DNA of 23,154 nucleotides from JAXGPP01 sp964436865 (lineage in GTDB: Bacteria; Planctomycetota; Planctomycetia; Pirellulales; Thermoguttaceae), in assembly GCA_964436865.1 (NCBI GenBank), contig CAYTFK010000079.1, positions 1 through 23,154 of the forward strand, given 5' to 3'. A model generated the notes under the pieces. It saw only the letters and a program-made list of their open reading frames with translations, had not been told where the DNA came from and did no database searches. The translations under genes were made by a program, and so were the position numbers. This document shows, piece by piece, positions 7,168-14,920 of the stretch. Each line of letters starts with the position of its first letter. The stretch's first letter is position 1.

Positions 7168-7620
7168 ATGATGAAAGTGAAACAGCTCCTCGAGCTCCTC
7201 AAGCGATTCGACCCCGAGGCCGACGTGCATCTGTGCCTCAGCCTGCCGGGTCGGGTGATCTCGACGCACGAGAACGTCTGGCTGGCCGACTATGGGGGAG
7301 GACCGCAACTGAACGCGGAACTCGACTTCAAGCAGTTCCACGTCTATGTGGGATGCGGGATCGAGCAGTTCGTAATGCCCGTGCCGGAGCGCGAGTACCA
7401 CGCGCCGCCGGCCCCGGAGCCGGACTTCGACCTGGGCCAGTATGAGACGGAGGAAGACGCAGCCCGGGTGCGCGACTTCTACATCGCGCACAAGCGGTTG
7501 CCCCATCCGCTGCGGTTCCCCGATTTCGACTACGAGAACTGGATCCCGCCGCGGACCACATCGGGCGACTATAACCCGCAGATCGCGGCCATTCTTCGCG
7601 ACAAATTGCTCAAGGAGTGA
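7168..7620 (+). CDS. Uncharacterised 150-aa acidic protein
   Basis: 150 residues; ATG 7168 is followed directly by a second ATG (7171), either could start. Only a weak GCGAG precedes it, but it begins 25 bp after the FAD oxidoreductase stop, so it is likely co-transcribed. The N-terminus VKQLLELLKRFDPEADVHLC resembles a short helix-strand motif (LLxxFDPxAxV) seen in many unrelated small hypothetical proteins. The rest has an acidic proline-rich middle (PPAPEPDFDLGQYETEEDAA) and a C-terminal helix AAILRDKLLK. No signal peptide and no membrane segment. Function not recognised. It ends nine bases from the convergent DUF1080 gene. Confidence 0.75.
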   Translation: MMKVKQLLELLKRFDPEADVHLCLSLPGRVISTHENVWLADYGGGPQLNAELDFKQFHVYVGCGIEQFVMPVPEREYHAPPAPEPDFDLGQYETEEDAARVRDFYIAHKRLPHPLRFPDFDYENWIPPRTTSGDYNPQIAAILRDKLLKE

Positions 7621-7629
7621 TTGCCCAAT

Positions 7630-8367
7630 CTACGGGAGTTCGCGGATGCGGATGTCTTTGAACTCCACCGGGGCACCTTCCGACTCCAGGCAGATGTAGC
7701 CGGTGCGGGGCTGGCAGTCGGTGCCGCCGGAGACCTCCTCGCCGTTGACCCACAGCCGCACCTCGCCGTTGATCGCCCGGATGTAGTAGTGGTTCCATTC
7801 TCCGTGCGATTTGCTCAGTTGCTTGCGGGGGAAGCTGCGACTGCCGTTGGGCGAGAGGGGCGGAAACGGCTTCATCTTGCTCGTGCCGACGGCGAATACA
7901 TCGCCATGAGTAGTGAAGAAGTCGGGCTTCTTGCCTGTCTTCTGCTCGTACTGCTCGGCATAGCCGTTGTCGAGCACCTGGACCTCGATGCCGCCGCGCG
8001 GCAGCTTGTCGCGAGGCAGGTCCTTGATGGCCTCATCGCTGGCCCAAACGAAGATCCCGGAATTGCCCGCCGGTTCGAGGTGACGCCACTGGGCCACCAG
8101 TTCGAAGTTCTCGACCGCCTTCCTGGTGCGAATGACGCCGATCGGCCGGCCTGTGCAGTGGGCGACGCCGTCTTTCCAGGTCCAGGTATCCTCGTCGAGG
8201 TTCACGTTGGTGAAGTCCTCTTCGCCAAGAGTCCGCCAATCCGGACCGGTGCCGTCGATCCAGGCCTTGGGCGCGGGGGAACCCTCACCGGCTGCCGCTG
8301 GGGAAGGAGAAACCATTGCCAAGCCGATGATTGCCAGCAGAGCCAGGGGGAGAGGAGCAATTCTCAT
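7630..8367 (-). CDS. Second secreted DUF1080 protein
   Basis: 245 residues from ATG 8367, with GAGG about eight bases upstream. A signal peptide is clear (LPLALLAIIGLAMVSPSPAA, cut near AAAG). The mature chain is almost entirely the DUF1080 sandwich: WRTLGEEDFTNVNLDEDTWT, then AGNSGIFVWASDEA, GGIEVQVLDNGYAE, GEWNHYYIRAINGEVRLWVN and GAPVEFKDIRIREL. It is closer to the common single-domain form of the family than the 4746-5570 paralogue, which has an extra linker. It presumably acts on a glycoside in the periplasm. Its neighbour on the opposite strand is the FAD oxidoreductase unit, which together with the first DUF1080 gene makes a small cluster of exported, possibly sugar-directed proteins. 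Confidence 0.92.
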   Translation of the reverse strand: MRIAPLPLALLAIIGLAMVSPSPAAAGEGSPAPKAWIDGTGPDWRTLGEEDFTNVNLDEDTWTWKDGVAHCTGRPIGVIRTRKAVENFELVAQWRHLEPAGNSGIFVWASDEAIKDLPRDKLPRGGIEVQVLDNGYAEQYEQKTGKKPDFFTTHGDVFAVGTSKMKPFPPLSPNGSRSFPRKQLSKSHGEWNHYYIRAINGEVRLWVNGEEVSGGTDCQPRTGYICLESEGAPVEFKDIRIRELP

Positions 8368-8588
8368 GGGTGGCCTCGCATAACAAAGGTGCGTATCGAA
8401 AGAACTGTGGCGGGCTTCGCCAGTTGCCCAGCATGAAGTGTAGCGCATGGGGAAATGGCCGCCAGAGGAGAAGGTGGCGGGTTTTCCGGCTTAGAAAGGC
8501 GAAGATTTCAGTTGCACTCAGGCGTCTGACCAGGTTTTGCAGACCACGCAAGCTACCGAGATTCGCGATTTTTCAGGCAAATGTCCGT

Positions 8589-8616
8589 TTGGCTCGTGGC
8601 TGGCTTTGGCTATAAT
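8589..8616 (+). promoter_or_regulatory. Sigma70-type promoter of the lipoprotein gene
   Basis: TATAAT (8611-8616) is a perfect -10. TTGGCT (8589-8594) is a 4-of-6 match to the -35 at 16-bp spacing. Transcription would start near 8623, about 40 bp before the ATG at 8663. Confidence 0.6.
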
Positions 8617-8662
8617 CCCGCCCCGCCCTGACCGGCCGGGACGAGCACAAGGAGAATGCAGA

Positions 8663-9754
8663 ATGCTGCGGGTGTGTGGGTCCTTTTTCGCGATGACGGT
8701 GCTACTTGCGTGTGTCGGTTGCGGCACGACCAAGTACAGCGACACGCAACGGACCGCCACCGAGCAGTTGCTCATCAGCGACGCCATGGACCGGGCCGTC
8801 AATCAGGTCGACTTCCGCTCGCTGGCCGGCAAGACGGTCTATGTCGACACCGAGGCTTTGGGCAAGGTCACGGACCGGGAGTATCTCATTGCCACACTGA
8901 AGCAGGCGATGCGAGCCGAGGGCTGCCTCGTACAAGACGACAAGGAGAAGTCCGACTACATCATCGAGGTGAGGGCGGGCGCCATCGGCACCGACCGCAA
9001 TGACCTGTTGTACGGCATTCCGGCGGTCACGGTACCCCAAGTACCGTTGGTAACCGGTTCGGTGCCGAGCACGATTCCCGAGATCCCGCTGGTCAAAAAG
9101 ACCCAGCAACGGGCGATCGCGCGGATTGCCATCTCGGGCTACAACCGCAAGACACGGGCACCGATCTGGCAGTCGGGTGAGAAGTATGCCGAAAGCGAGT
9201 CGAAGCACACCTGGATTTTCGGCGCCGGTCCGTTCGAACGCGGAAGCATTTACGAAGGCACCAACTTCGCTGGCGATCAGATCCACGTTCCGCTGGTCGA
9301 CCTGATGGACAAGCGGGGGGACGAGATCGACCAAGTCTCGGTCAATGACGAGGCGTTCTTCATCGAGCCGCGTGAGCGGGTTGCCCAGGCGGAGAAGAAG
9401 CCGGAAGAAGCCAAACACGACGAGAAGAAACCCGAGGAAGCGGCAGCACCCGCCGCAAAGCCCGCGGCGCCCGAAGCCTCGCCCCCCGCCGGTCCGCCAC
9501 CGGCCGCACCGGCGACTCCAGCAGCGGCAGCGCCGGCGGCGGCGCCACCACCGGCGGTGCCGGCCGCCGTACCGGCCTCAGCCCCAGTGCCGGACTCGCA
9601 ACCGTGGCCCGCCGGTTCAGCGGCGATGCCGGCACCCGTCCTCGCCGCGCCGCCGCTCAAACCGGATTTGCCGATGCCCCCGATGATTGGTCCCTACGGG
9701 CATCCGGACACACCGGCGGCGCCCGAGGAAATGCTCGACGCAGTGCTCCGATAA
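8663..9754 (+). CDS. Planctomycete lipoprotein with Pro/Ala-rich C-terminus
   Basis: 363 residues from ATG 8663, chosen for AAGGAG (8649-8654) and because the frame then opens with a lipoprotein signal: MLRVCGSFFAMTVLLACVGC, where the cysteine after LLA (or the one after CVG) would be lipidated. The folded part (about 22-245) starts GTTKYSDTQRTATEQLLISD and includes VDFRSLAGKTVYVDTEAL and SDYIIEVRAGAIGTDRNDLL. It resembles a planctomycete domain of unknown function (possibly DUF6655), not verified here. From about residue 250 a charged KKPEE segment passes into a long Ala/Pro-rich tail ending PMIGPYGHPDTPAAPEEMLD. Such tails often span the periplasm or contact peptidoglycan. It converges on the RNase D gene with ten bases between the stops. 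Cell-envelope role inferred, mechanism unknown. Confidence 0.85.
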   Translation: MLRVCGSFFAMTVLLACVGCGTTKYSDTQRTATEQLLISDAMDRAVNQVDFRSLAGKTVYVDTEALGKVTDREYLIATLKQAMRAEGCLVQDDKEKSDYIIEVRAGAIGTDRNDLLYGIPAVTVPQVPLVTGSVPSTIPEIPLVKKTQQRAIARIAISGYNRKTRAPIWQSGEKYAESESKHTWIFGAGPFERGSIYEGTNFAGDQIHVPLVDLMDKRGDEIDQVSVNDEAFFIEPRERVAQAEKKPEEAKHDEKKPEEAAAPAAKPAAPEASPPAGPPPAAPATPAAAAPAAAPPPAVPAAVPASAPVPDSQPWPAGSAAMPAPVLAAPPLKPDLPMPPMIGPYGHPDTPAAPEEMLDAVLR

Positions 9755-9764
9755 GGGGCACGCG

Positions 9765-10958
9765 TCAGGTGCCGGCCCGCGGCGGCAATGGTTCGATCAC
9801 CAACGGGTGGTCGGAGCGCGGATCTTCAACGCGCATAGCGAGCTTTCCCTCGAGCAGATCGTGGATCATTCGTCCGATGACTTCCGCCCGCCATCCCTGG
9901 GCGAGGCGCGGGGTATGCCGCGCCGAAACATAGCCCAAGTGGACGGCGATCAGCTCACGGATGTCGTTGGGCGTACCCACCAACCCCGGCGCCAGGTCCT
10001 GCTGTCGGCAGATGCTTCCGAGGGCGGAGAACAGGAACTGCCCGAGCACGGCCAGTTGGGGCGTCGGCTCGTGGTGTGCGGTCGGAGGGCACTCCTCGAT
10101 GGGCAAATCAAGTGCGTGCTTGATGCGGGCCGCGATTTTGGGCAACTGCCGCGCGAGGTCGCCGCGTTCCAGCCCACGGACCGCCTTGATGCGTTTCAGA
10201 TCGGCGGTCTGGCGTTTGGCAAGTTCCACCAGCAGGTCGTCGCGAAGCACGCGCCGGACCGGGCAGTCGCGCCGTTCCGCTTCGGATTCGCGCCACCGCC
10301 ACAACTCGCGAACAATCGCCAGGCTTCGCCGATCGAGCCCGGAATTGCCCGACACACGTCGCCAGCGTTCGATCGAGAACGCCTGTTCCACCTCGTGTTC
10401 GAAGGCGGCCATCTCCTCGGTGAGCCAACCCATCCGCCCAGACTTTGCGAGCCGTGACCGCAGCTCCTCGTACAGCAGCGGCAGAAAGCGGACATCGTCG
10501 AGGGCATAATCGATCTGCCGCGGGCTCAAGGGGCGGCGGTGCCAGTCGGTGCGGGTTTCCTCCTTCCGAGTGGACTCGCCGAGGAGCTTGTAGATCAGGG
10601 TGCGGAAGCCGGCCGGGTATTCGATCCCCACGAGTCCCGCCGCGATCTGCACATCGAACAGCCTTGCCGGCCGGCGGTTGACCGCCCGCAGGCAGAACTC
10701 CATCTCGCCGCGCCCCGCGTGCACGATCGTTTCATGATCGCCTTCGGCGAGCACCTGCCAGAACGGATTCATGTCGCGGATCGTCAAGGCGTCGACAATC
10801 GCCAGGCTATCGGCGGTCGCGACCTGCAAGAGGCACAACAGCGGCCGGTAACTGTGCTCGGCGACGAACTCGGTGTCGAAGGCAATCCACGGCGCGCGGG
10901 CGAGATGAGAGCAGTATTCGACCAGTTGCTGATCGCTGGTAATGTTCAGATAAGACAC
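9765..10958 (-). CDS. rnd: Ribonuclease D (DEDDy 3'-5' exoribonuclease, HRDC domain)
   Basis: 397 residues from GTG 10958. An upstream GTG (10979) would add seven residues, but the chosen start gives MSYLNITSDQQL, like other RNase D proteins, and has AGGAAG ten bases upstream. It trims 3' ends of tRNA and other stable RNAs. From this start the catalytic set falls on the same numbers as E. coli RNase D: D28 and E30 (FDTEF), Y151 and D155 (DYALDD). The motif II aspartate is a glutamate, E85, in HAGRGEMEF. The C-terminal half contains HRDC-type helices (for example RRVLRDDLLVELAKRQTADL and KRIKAVRGLERGDLARQLPK). Cytosolic. The downstream gene converges at ten bases. The 341 bp upstream of it hold no recognised gene. 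Confidence 0.93.
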   Translation of the reverse strand: MSYLNITSDQQLVEYCSHLARAPWIAFDTEFVAEHSYRPLLCLLQVATADSLAIVDALTIRDMNPFWQVLAEGDHETIVHAGRGEMEFCLRAVNRRPARLFDVQIAAGLVGIEYPAGFRTLIYKLLGESTRKEETRTDWHRRPLSPRQIDYALDDVRFLPLLYEELRSRLAKSGRMGWLTEEMAAFEHEVEQAFSIERWRRVSGNSGLDRRSLAIVRELWRWRESEAERRDCPVRRVLRDDLLVELAKRQTADLKRIKAVRGLERGDLARQLPKIAARIKHALDLPIEECPPTAHHEPTPQLAVLGQFLFSALGSICRQQDLAPGLVGTPNDIRELIAVHLGYVSARHTPRLAQGWRAEVIGRMIHDLLEGKLAMRVEDPRSDHPLVIEPLPPRAGT

Positions 10959-11300
10959 TTCGGAACAGCTTCCTTCCACAGGAACAGCCGGGCGCAGGCC
11001 GCCCGCCTCAGCAATATTACCCCGCTGCCAAGTAATCCATGCAGCCGATGAAACTCGGCATGGGCATGCCAGAGGGTCAATAACAACACTTCAGGTGGCA
11101 CAGCCGCCCCGGCTGCATCTTCGTCGGGCGCAGCGTCCGCACCGCAAGACGCCTCAGGGCCCCTAAGCAGAACCGCCTGCGGTAAAAAAATCAACCCCTC
11201 TTATCCGGCGGAACGCGCAAGCGTATAAACGTGCTTGCCCATAGCGCGCGGAGCGGCCTGGTGGCGGCGCCAAACATTGCTCGCGACGATGGATCGCCTC
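10959..11300. other. Intergenic region between rnd and mfnB, nothing recognised
   Basis: The two flanking genes are divergent, so their promoters should be here, but no clear -35/-10 pairs stand out. An A-run (11183-11189) follows a short ACCGCCTGCGGT stem. A TTG-started reading frame on the minus strand (to 11194) overlaps the start of rnd in another frame and looks non-coding. Confidence 0.5.
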
Positions 11301-11996
11301 ATGACGCAACTTCTGGTCAGCGTTCGCGACGCCGACGAAGCACGGCTGGCTCTTGATGCCGGCGCCGGGCTAATCGATGTCAAAGAGCCGTCGCGCGGAC
11401 CGTTGGGCAGCCCAGACTCGAGCGTCGTTCGCGAAGTCGTTGCAGTCGTCGGCGGTCGAGTTGCCGTCAGTGTCGCCCTGGGAGAACTCTTGGAGATCTC
11501 CGCTCCCGTCCGCCAGCTCGTTCCCGCCGGTGTCGGATATGCCAAGGTGGGGTTGGCCGGGTGTGGCGATCGGCGCGACTGGGTGGAGCGTTGGGAAGCC
11601 GTCTTGGAAGCTTATCCTCCCGGTGTGCGGCGCGTCGCCGTGGTGTACGCCGACTGGCAGTCCTGCCGGTGTCCGGCACCGGAAACGATGGTGGCCGCCG
11701 CCGGCGGCCAGCGCTGCCAGGCGCTATTGGTCGATACATTCGACAAGTCCAAGGGGCGACTGCTTGACCACTGGCCACTGGCCGATCTGGGGCGGTTTGT
11801 GGATCGCGCGCGTGCCGCCGGAATGATGATCGTCCTGGCTGGCTCGCTTGATGCGGCAGCGATCAAGCGCGTGTTGCCGCTCGAGCCCGACTGGATTGCG
11901 GTTCGGGGCGCTGTCAGCCGTGGGGGGCGTGAGGGCCAACTCGACCCCGCACAGACCAGAAGCCTGGTCGAATTTGTGGAACGCGGAATTGCTTGA
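11301..11996 (+). CDS. mfnB: (5-formylfuran-3-yl)methyl phosphate synthase MfnB-like
   Basis: 231 residues from ATG 11301; another ATG at 11289 is possible but this one gives the family's usual N-terminus (MTQLLVSVRDADEARLALDA). MfnB builds 4-(hydroxymethyl)-2-furancarboxaldehyde phosphate from two glyceraldehyde-3-phosphates, the first step to the furan of methanofuran; planctomycetes and methylotrophs have homologues linked to tetrahydromethanopterin-dependent C1 transfer. Family marks are LIDVKEPSRGPLG with the Schiff-base lysine at K28, YAKVGLAGCG, LLVDTFDKSKGRLLDH, MMIVLAGSLDAAAI and WIAVRGAVSRGGREG. It is a small TIM barrel, cytosolic. The stop codon overlaps the -35 box of a promoter for the next gene. 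Assignment to the exact reaction in this organism rests on family membership. Confidence 0.9.
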   Translation: MTQLLVSVRDADEARLALDAGAGLIDVKEPSRGPLGSPDSSVVREVVAVVGGRVAVSVALGELLEISAPVRQLVPAGVGYAKVGLAGCGDRRDWVERWEAVLEAYPPGVRRVAVVYADWQSCRCPAPETMVAAAGGQRCQALLVDTFDKSKGRLLDHWPLADLGRFVDRARAAGMMIVLAGSLDAAAIKRVLPLEPDWIAVRGAVSRGGREGQLDPAQTRSLVEFVERGIA

Positions 11997-12022
11997 CAAT
12001 TCCCCCCACAACGGCGATACTG
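11993..12022 (+). promoter_or_regulatory. Promoter overlapping the mfnB stop codon
   Basis: A perfect -35 TTGACA (11993-11998), 18 bases, then GATACT (12017-12022; four of six to consensus). It would drive the small gene at 12177 with an untranslated leader of roughly 150 bases. The TGA of mfnB (11994-11996) lies inside the -35. Confidence 0.5.
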
Positions 12023-12176
12023 AGCGACTCAGGTGCCATGAACCGACCTGAAAGTGGCCCACCTCGCCGGGGCTGCTTTTTCTTCGGGCGGGGTATTACC
12101 GAGCTCATCCTCCACGTTCAATTCTATTCTGGAGGGGTGTGCGCGAGGTTCAGCCGATCTGGCCAGGAGCGGAGTC

Positions 12177-12392
12177 ATGCCCAAGTCTGTCCTTGAGGCC
12201 ATCCAACAGGGTCTGTGGGATTTTGAGCCCCCTGACGTGAGCAGTGGCGAATTCGATCGTACCGATGCCATGCCGGGGACTGACGAGAAACTCCGCGTTC
12301 TGGCGGAGCGGTTGCGGGGTGGGTTGCCACTGTGGCATCCCATGGATCGCAGCGACTACGATCAGGCGTGCCCTTCGCGCAAACCCCTCTAA
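12177..12392 (+). CDS. Small planctomycete protein of unknown function (71 aa)
   Basis: 71 residues from ATG 12177, preceded by AGGAG (12165-12169) at seven bases. An in-frame ATG at 12054 would add 41 residues of serine/glycine-rich sequence with no likeness to protein, so the shorter form is preferred. Sequence features: MPKSVLEAIQQGLWDFEPPD, then SGEFDRTDAMPGTDEKLRVL, then AERLRGGLPLWHPMDRSDY. It is soluble, acidic, without signal peptide. It resembles, from memory, a short conserved planctomycete family of unknown function; no domain is assigned. It has its own candidate promoter and a hairpin 21 bp after the stop codon, so it may be a stand-alone transcript between mfnB and the large envelope protein. 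Confidence 0.75.
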   Translation: MPKSVLEAIQQGLWDFEPPDVSSGEFDRTDAMPGTDEKLRVLAERLRGGLPLWHPMDRSDYDQACPSRKPL

Positions 12393-12412
12393 AGTGCGAC
12401 TCAGCAAGGTCC

Positions 12413-12431
12413 GCAAGCCCCTCCGGCTTGC
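12413..12431 (+). terminator. Stem-loop after the 71-aa gene, terminator-like
   Basis: GCAAGCC (12413-12419), loop CCTCC, GGCTTGC (12425-12431), a perfect 7-bp stem. It lies between the small gene and the next large one. No T-run follows, so termination is only possible, not shown. Confidence 0.45.
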
Positions 12432-12520
12432 ATCGGCATGGGGGCGGGATCTAGGATTGTGACAGTCGGCGCGCGGCTACCGCTGCCGATTCCACCCCCC
12501 ACCGATCACGAGGTGCTTGG

Positions 12521-14917
12521 ATGACTCTGGGCCCGGTGTTCCTCAGCGCTCTGTTATTGGCTCAGGGTACCCTCCCCGACAGACCGGCCTTCGCGCCCGC
12601 CAAGCCGACTATCTCGCAGGGAACGGGGACCGGCGCTACTGGCCAGCAGACAGGCCCCGCGATGAGCTTTTTTGACAACTCTCCCGCAGGGGCGATGCCA
12701 GCAATGGGAGGCCAGGGAGCGTTGCCGGCAACGGGAAGCGATCCGCTTCGCGCGAGTGCCCCAACTACCCCGATGGCTGGCGGGGCCGGGGCCGCCGGAG
12801 CGGCCACGCAGCCGATGGGCGGCGAGGGGGGGCGTCTGCCCGATCGGAACGGTTTCTGGACTCCACCGGCCAGCGACACAAGCGTTCACCCGCCTGCAGG
12901 TCTCGCGCAACCGCCTGTGGGCAGCCAGGGCATGAAGTCGCCGGCTCCAATTGCAGCGGAGACCGAGGCTGTTGGCGCCCCTCCGGCGCGGCCGGCCACG
13001 CCGGGCGCGGCCGACCTGCCCGATGCGACCGTGCCGATCCAGCCGCAGGCGCCGAACAATGTCGCCGCCGGCGCCGCCAATAATCAACCATCGGGAGCGG
13101 ACGGCACGAGCCAGGCGAGTATTGCCGCTGTGGCGACTCGGCAGTTGATCGCCAGCCTCCTCCACTTGCCCGAAGGATCGCCCGCCAAGGGAGCCCCGCT
13201 GACGCTGCGCGAGGCGATCGGCGCGACGATGGATCGCTCGCGGCAGTTGGAGATCACGCATCTCTATTGGCGGCTCAATGAGGCGGTGGGCGCTCTGCGA
13301 GCGACGTGGGACGAGGTGCAGCAACTTCAGCAATTGCAGTCGTCTGCCCAGGATGCCGCACTGCTCAACGCGGCACGGAACTCGGCTGCCGCTCGTCTGC
13401 AAACCGCGGCACTGGGGGTGAGCCGGGTGCAGCACGAGTTGGCCGAAATGGCGGCGCTAGCGCCGGGCGCGGCCCTGCCTTTGCCCGCCGATCTGCCGCA
13501 TGTCGGCGGTTATGACACACACTACGAGCGGCTTGCCCGGACGCGCGCCATGCCGGCCCGTGCCCGGCTCATCGATCGCACACTCCCGCTCCGCCGGCAG
13601 GTGATCGATGCCCGGGTGGCGGCACTCGAAGCGGCCAGGCTGTCGCTGGAGTCGAACCTGGAGAGCCATCGCTACGGCCAGACCAGCCTGGCCACTGTGC
13701 TTGATTCCGTTGCCGAAGCCGCCCGGCAGCAGGAAAGCGTTATCGCGGCGGCTTGCCAATACAACCACGACATTGCCGATTACGCGCTGACGGTGGTCGG
13801 GCAGCAGGTGAACGGCGAGACCATCGTCTCGATGCTGATCAAGACCACCCGCCAGCCGACCCCCGCCGCCGGTTCCAGTGGCGATGTTCGCCGAATGCAG
13901 GATCCGCTCGCCGAGACGCCGTCGGACGTGCAGCACGCGACTTACGACGAATCGGCCGCGCCTCGCAACGAACCGACGCTTGCCGAACCGCGCAAACCCG
14001 CGGCGAAGGACGCTGCCGATGCGGCCGAGACGAGTGCGGAAGATCGGCCAGCCGCCGCCGACACTGCGCAACAACCGGCGGCAGACGAACCGCCCCTGGA
14101 ACCGATCGAGGAGACGTGGACTTCGAAGCGGCAGACGACTGCGTTGCCGACCGCTCGGCTCTACGAAGCGCTGGTGAACGTCAGTCCGGCGGCGCGAGCC
14201 AAGCAACTGGCGACCGCCTTGTACTGGAGCCAGTCGCTGCCCGGATCGGCTGGCGAGCCGATCGAACTTCGTGAGTGCCTGCGAGACGTCCCGGAATCGA
14301 GCCGTCGCGCGGTAGTCGAGGCTTACTGGGTAGCGGCGCGGCGCGCCGCGGAGTACCAGGTGCTGGCGGCCGAGCGCGATTTAGTCGACGGACTGGCGGG
14401 CACGGCAGCTCAGCCCGGAGCGGCGGCCCTCGATGCCGCCCGCCAGGATGTGCGGGCAAGGCTCCTCGAGGCCGAAGCGGCCCTCGTTGAATCGCAGTTC
14501 GAACTTGCCCGCCGCGCTGGACGCACCCAGGATGCGAAGGGTTTGCTGCCGACGACCACGCCGCATGCCGGCCCCTACGCGCTCAAGCTCGAGGCGCAGC
14601 CGCGAGAAGTCGCTGACTCGTGGCCGATCAAACGCCTGGCGGCTACCATACCGGGTTTGGCCGAGAATCTGAATACACGGGCCTCCACGGTGGTCGAATT
14701 GGACGGACTGCGAGCCCAGACGGGCGCCGATTACCAGGCCGGCAGGGCCTCGTTGACCGACGTCCTGGACGCGATCCAGCGACAGTCCGACGAGACGATC
14801 GCGGCAATCGGCGTGCTTACTGACTATAACCAGGCAATCGCCGAATACGTCGCTCGCGTCATCCCCGCGGGCACGACGAACGATCGGCTGGTCGGAAGCC
14901 TGGTGGTAACTCAGTGA
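12521..14917 (+). CDS. Large envelope protein with two TolC-like coiled-coil modules
   Basis: 798 residues from ATG 12521, with ACGAGG eight bases upstream. The N-terminus MTLGPVFLSALLLAQG is a short hydrophobic leader, a weak signal peptide because it lacks positive charge. Residues about 20-200 are Gly/Pro/Ala-rich and probably disordered. Two related modules follow: about 227-445 (LTLREAIGATMDRSRQ to HRYGQTSLATVLDSVAEAAR, YNHDIADYALTVV) and about 580-798 (IELRECLRDVPESSRRAVVE to YQAGRASLTDVLDAIQRQSD, YNQAIAEYVARVI). The C-terminal helix of each resembles the TolC/outer-membrane-efflux family (YxxGxxSLxDVLDAxxxxxx...DYNxAIAEY). A Pro/Ala/Glu-rich linker joins them. An outer-membrane or periplasmic role is inferred from this; true efflux function is not shown and no inner-membrane pump is next to it. 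Confidence 0.8.
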   Translation: MTLGPVFLSALLLAQGTLPDRPAFAPAKPTISQGTGTGATGQQTGPAMSFFDNSPAGAMPAMGGQGALPATGSDPLRASAPTTPMAGGAGAAGAATQPMGGEGGRLPDRNGFWTPPASDTSVHPPAGLAQPPVGSQGMKSPAPIAAETEAVGAPPARPATPGAADLPDATVPIQPQAPNNVAAGAANNQPSGADGTSQASIAAVATRQLIASLLHLPEGSPAKGAPLTLREAIGATMDRSRQLEITHLYWRLNEAVGALRATWDEVQQLQQLQSSAQDAALLNAARNSAAARLQTAALGVSRVQHELAEMAALAPGAALPLPADLPHVGGYDTHYERLARTRAMPARARLIDRTLPLRRQVIDARVAALEAARLSLESNLESHRYGQTSLATVLDSVAEAARQQESVIAAACQYNHDIADYALTVVGQQVNGETIVSMLIKTTRQPTPAAGSSGDVRRMQDPLAETPSDVQHATYDESAAPRNEPTLAEPRKPAAKDAADAAETSAEDRPAAADTAQQPAADEPPLEPIEETWTSKRQTTALPTARLYEALVNVSPAARAKQLATALYWSQSLPGSAGEPIELRECLRDVPESSRRAVVEAYWVAARRAAEYQVLAAERDLVDGLAGTAAQPGAAALDAARQDVRARLLEAEAALVESQFELARRAGRTQDAKGLLPTTTPHAGPYALKLEAQPREVADSWPIKRLAATIPGLAENLNTRASTVVELDGLRAQTGADYQAGRASLTDVLDAIQRQSDETIAAIGVLTDYNQAIAEYVARVIPAGTTNDRLVGSLVVTQ

Positions 14918-14920
14918 GCC

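Noticed and set aside
10946..11194. 82-aa minus-strand ORF upstream of rnd
   Set aside because: It needs a TTG start, overlaps the rnd start in another frame, and has no recognisable features.
12054..12176. Extended start for the 71-aa protein
   Set aside because: The extra residues are Ser/Gly-rich without conservation signs, and the good ribosome binding site is at 12165-12169.
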